The notes beneath the pieces were generated by a model. The model did not search any database. It was given only the letters and a program-made list of their open reading frames with translations, and was not told the DNA's origin. From assembly GCA_022561895.1 (NCBI GenBank), contig JADFQH010000166.1:1-6671 (forward strand): a stretch of DNA of 6,671 bases, given 5' to 3'. The stretch is from Methanobacteriota archaeon. Lineage in GTDB: Archaea; Halobacteriota; Halobacteria; Halobacteriales; Halalkalicoccaceae. This document shows positions 5,574 through 6,671 of the stretch, one piece after another; within the stretch, counting starts at the first letter, position 1, and the number at the start of each line of letters is the position of its first letter. Made by a program: the position numbers and the translations under genes.

Positions 5574-6576
5574 CCGTTTCCATTCCACCGTCCGTCGCGG
5601 CCGCACCGCGGCGGTCCTCCTGCGTGCGCTGGCGCATATAGCGCGCCCGGAGGACGTTGCCGTACATCGAGAGGAAGAGTCCGATAAAGAGCACCAGAAT
5701 ACCGATGTTGACGCCAACAGTTCGAAGTAAGCTGCCCTCGCCGAAGACCAACGTTTCGCTGATCGGGTAGCCGCCGTACTCCATGCTGGCGACCAGCATG
5801 CTCACGATCCCGATAACAGTCAGAATCCCCATCACGTTCGTCACCCAGGCCCAGCTCGGCTTGAGCTGGAGGCGCTCGATACCGGTCGCCGACTCCGCAT
5901 CCGAGGGAGCCTCGCCGTGGAAATCGGGGGTGTCGCTCTTGGGCAGGAACGCCTTCATCTCGACGGGATAGAAGGCGGGGTGGAAGCCGTGTTCGAAGGT
6001 GTGAAACATGACACCCATCATCATGATTACGCCCAGAAGGCCGTGGAAGCCGACGAAGGCGACGACCACCGACTGGGAGTTGTAGAAGTCGATGAGCCAC
6101 GTCTTCTGCCAGATGAGCAGTCCAGAGATCATCAGCAGGATGAGTTCCACAGTGAAGATAGCGATGACGCCCTTACCGACGTACGAAAGCAGCGGGATCT
6201 CGTCGGCGGAGTAGCCCGCGAACTGGCGAGCGCTCGGGTGGCGTTCGTCGACCATGCCCGCGGCGAACTTCAGGTCCTGAACGAACGCGGCGACGTCGTC
6301 GGGCGTCGGCAGCACCGCCATGAGACCGACCGAACCGCCCATGCGAAGCAGCATGTAGAAGACCCAGAAGGCAGTCAGGAAGATGAGCGCAAAGCCGGCG
6401 ATCCGGTGGACCGCGAGCACACCCGAGTTGCCGCCCATGAGCTCGACGAGCCACCAGAGCTCGGCGTTGAAGGCGACGGCGTAGCCCGTAAAAAAGAGGA
6501 GAAATACGGTCAGCGCGAGCAACGAGTGAAACACCGTCGTCACGCGGGAGAACTTTCCGTGATCGAGGCTGGTCAT
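5566..6576 (-). CDS. Dihaem cytochrome b, formate dehydrogenase gamma (FdnI)-like membrane subunit
   Basis: Membrane anchor that passes electrons between an iron-sulfur subunit and the quinone pool in FdnI/HyaC-type complexes. Four candidate haem-ligand histidines lie in the right helices: His17 (helix 1, about 12-36), His57 (helix 2, 54-78), and His178 and His192 (helix 4, 170-192). The 14-residue spacing of the last two and 40-residue spacing of the first two match the FdnI pattern as I recall it. Helix 3 is about 134-156. At 336 residues it is much longer than E. coli FdnI (about 217): a polar segment (205-240) and two more helices (about 242-264 and 286-306) follow, ending in a hydrophilic tail (RQRTQEDRRG...METDD). 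The ATG at 6576 is fixed by a strong Shine-Dalgarno sequence 6 nt upstream. The use of an SD suggests an internal operon gene; the catalytic and iron-sulfur subunits should lie beyond 6671. Formate is not proven as substrate, since related anchors serve other molybdoenzymes. Confidence 0.87.
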   Translation of the reverse strand: MTSLDHGKFSRVTTVFHSLLALTVFLLFFTGYAVAFNAELWWLVELMGGNSGVLAVHRIAGFALIFLTAFWVFYMLLRMGGSVGLMAVLPTPDDVAAFVQDLKFAAGMVDERHPSARQFAGYSADEIPLLSYVGKGVIAIFTVELILLMISGLLIWQKTWLIDFYNSQSVVVAFVGFHGLLGVIMMMGVMFHTFEHGFHPAFYPVEMKAFLPKSDTPDFHGEAPSDAESATGIERLQLKPSWAWVTNVMGILTVIGIVSMLVASMEYGGYPISETLVFGEGSLLRTVGVNIGILVLFIGLFLSMYGNVLRARYMRQRTQEDRRGAAATDGGMETDD

Positions 6577-6582
6577 TCCGCC

Positions 6583-6589
6583 TCACCTC
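6583..6589 (-). promoter_or_regulatory. Shine-Dalgarno sequence of the cytochrome b gene
   Basis: On the minus strand GAGGTGA matches the complement of the archaeal 16S rRNA 3' end and lies 6 nt before the ATG. Few haloarchaeal genes carry such a strong site; it is typical of downstream genes in polycistronic mRNAs, so it supports both this start and an operon continuing from the right edge. Confidence 0.7.
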
Positions 6590-6593
6590 GTTT

Positions 6594-6614
6594 GCCACCG
6601 CTACCATCGGTGGC
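6594..6614. other. Hairpin just upstream of the cytochrome b ribosome binding site
   Basis: GCCACCG (6594-6600) and CGGTGGC (6608-6614) are perfect 7-bp, GC-rich arms around a 7-nt loop. In the minus-strand mRNA the hairpin ends 4 nt before the Shine-Dalgarno sequence. It may adjust translation or mark an intercistronic processing site. In 6615-6671 all three minus frames reach a stop (TAA at 6646-6644, TGA at 6639-6637, TGA at 6626-6624), so an upstream gene probably ends there, but I cannot tell in which frame. Confidence 0.4.
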
Positions 6615-6671
6615 GAGAAGCGGTCAACCAAAACAATCACGTCTTACCGCGGCCACCGCGAATATCTCCAG

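Noticed and set aside
5782..5800. Perfect 8-bp inverted repeat (CATGCTGG-CGA-CCAGCATG) inside the cytochrome b gene
   Set aside because: It is explained by the repeated SML/ASM codons of a membrane helix. There is no second copy or insert in the protein, unlike the element in the RNase gene.
6173..6640. 155-residue minus-strand frame overlapping the start of the cytochrome b gene
   Set aside because: It is an out-of-frame, Arg-rich reading of the cytochrome gene. The strong Shine-Dalgarno sequence serves the ATG at 6576.

Overview
The window looks like chromosomal DNA from a halophilic archaeon (class Halobacteria). The proteins are acidic, codons favour G or C at the third position, and at least one gene has a TATA-like box about 28 nt upstream of its ATG, as expected for a leaderless transcript. 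Several protein families are haloarchaeal in type: the winged-helix protein, its small partner, and the KH-less CPSF-type nuclease. I cannot name the genus.

Layout on the + strand: the tail of an unrecognised membrane protein (1-183); an LctP-family lactate permease (233-1927); a tight two-gene unit of a winged-helix DNA-binding protein (1971-2504) and a small His/Trp-rich protein (2507-2931); then a complete metallo-beta-lactamase/beta-CASP RNase of the archaeal CPSF type (2989-4263). A 58-residue two-helix membrane protein (4268-4444, minus) converges on the RNase gene. It diverges from an acidic 132-residue protein of unknown function (4522-4920, +). On the minus strand follow a four-helix membrane protein in an AT-rich stretch (4963-5391) and a dihaem cytochrome b like the formate dehydrogenase gamma subunit (5566-6576). 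The cytochrome b is probably the distal gene of a redox operon that continues beyond the right edge.

The genes do not form one pathway. Lactate uptake, RNA processing and membrane electron transfer sit side by side, with small hypothetical genes between them. Only the winged-helix/partner pair looks like a two-component unit.

Most notable observations: (1) the RNase gene carries an exactly 39-bp, in-frame insert made of two tandem perfect hairpins with the same GGAC-N3-GTCC core, resembling a dispersed palindromic repeat that has invaded a coding sequence; (2) the winged-helix partner gene appears to have lost one base near 2549, so its natural N-terminus and its body lie in different frames; (3) the stop codons of four genes lie inside three separate inverted repeats, suggesting 3'-end hairpins, one of which is followed by a T tract. 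I do not see a CRISPR array, tRNA, rRNA, insertion sequence or an obvious new defence system.
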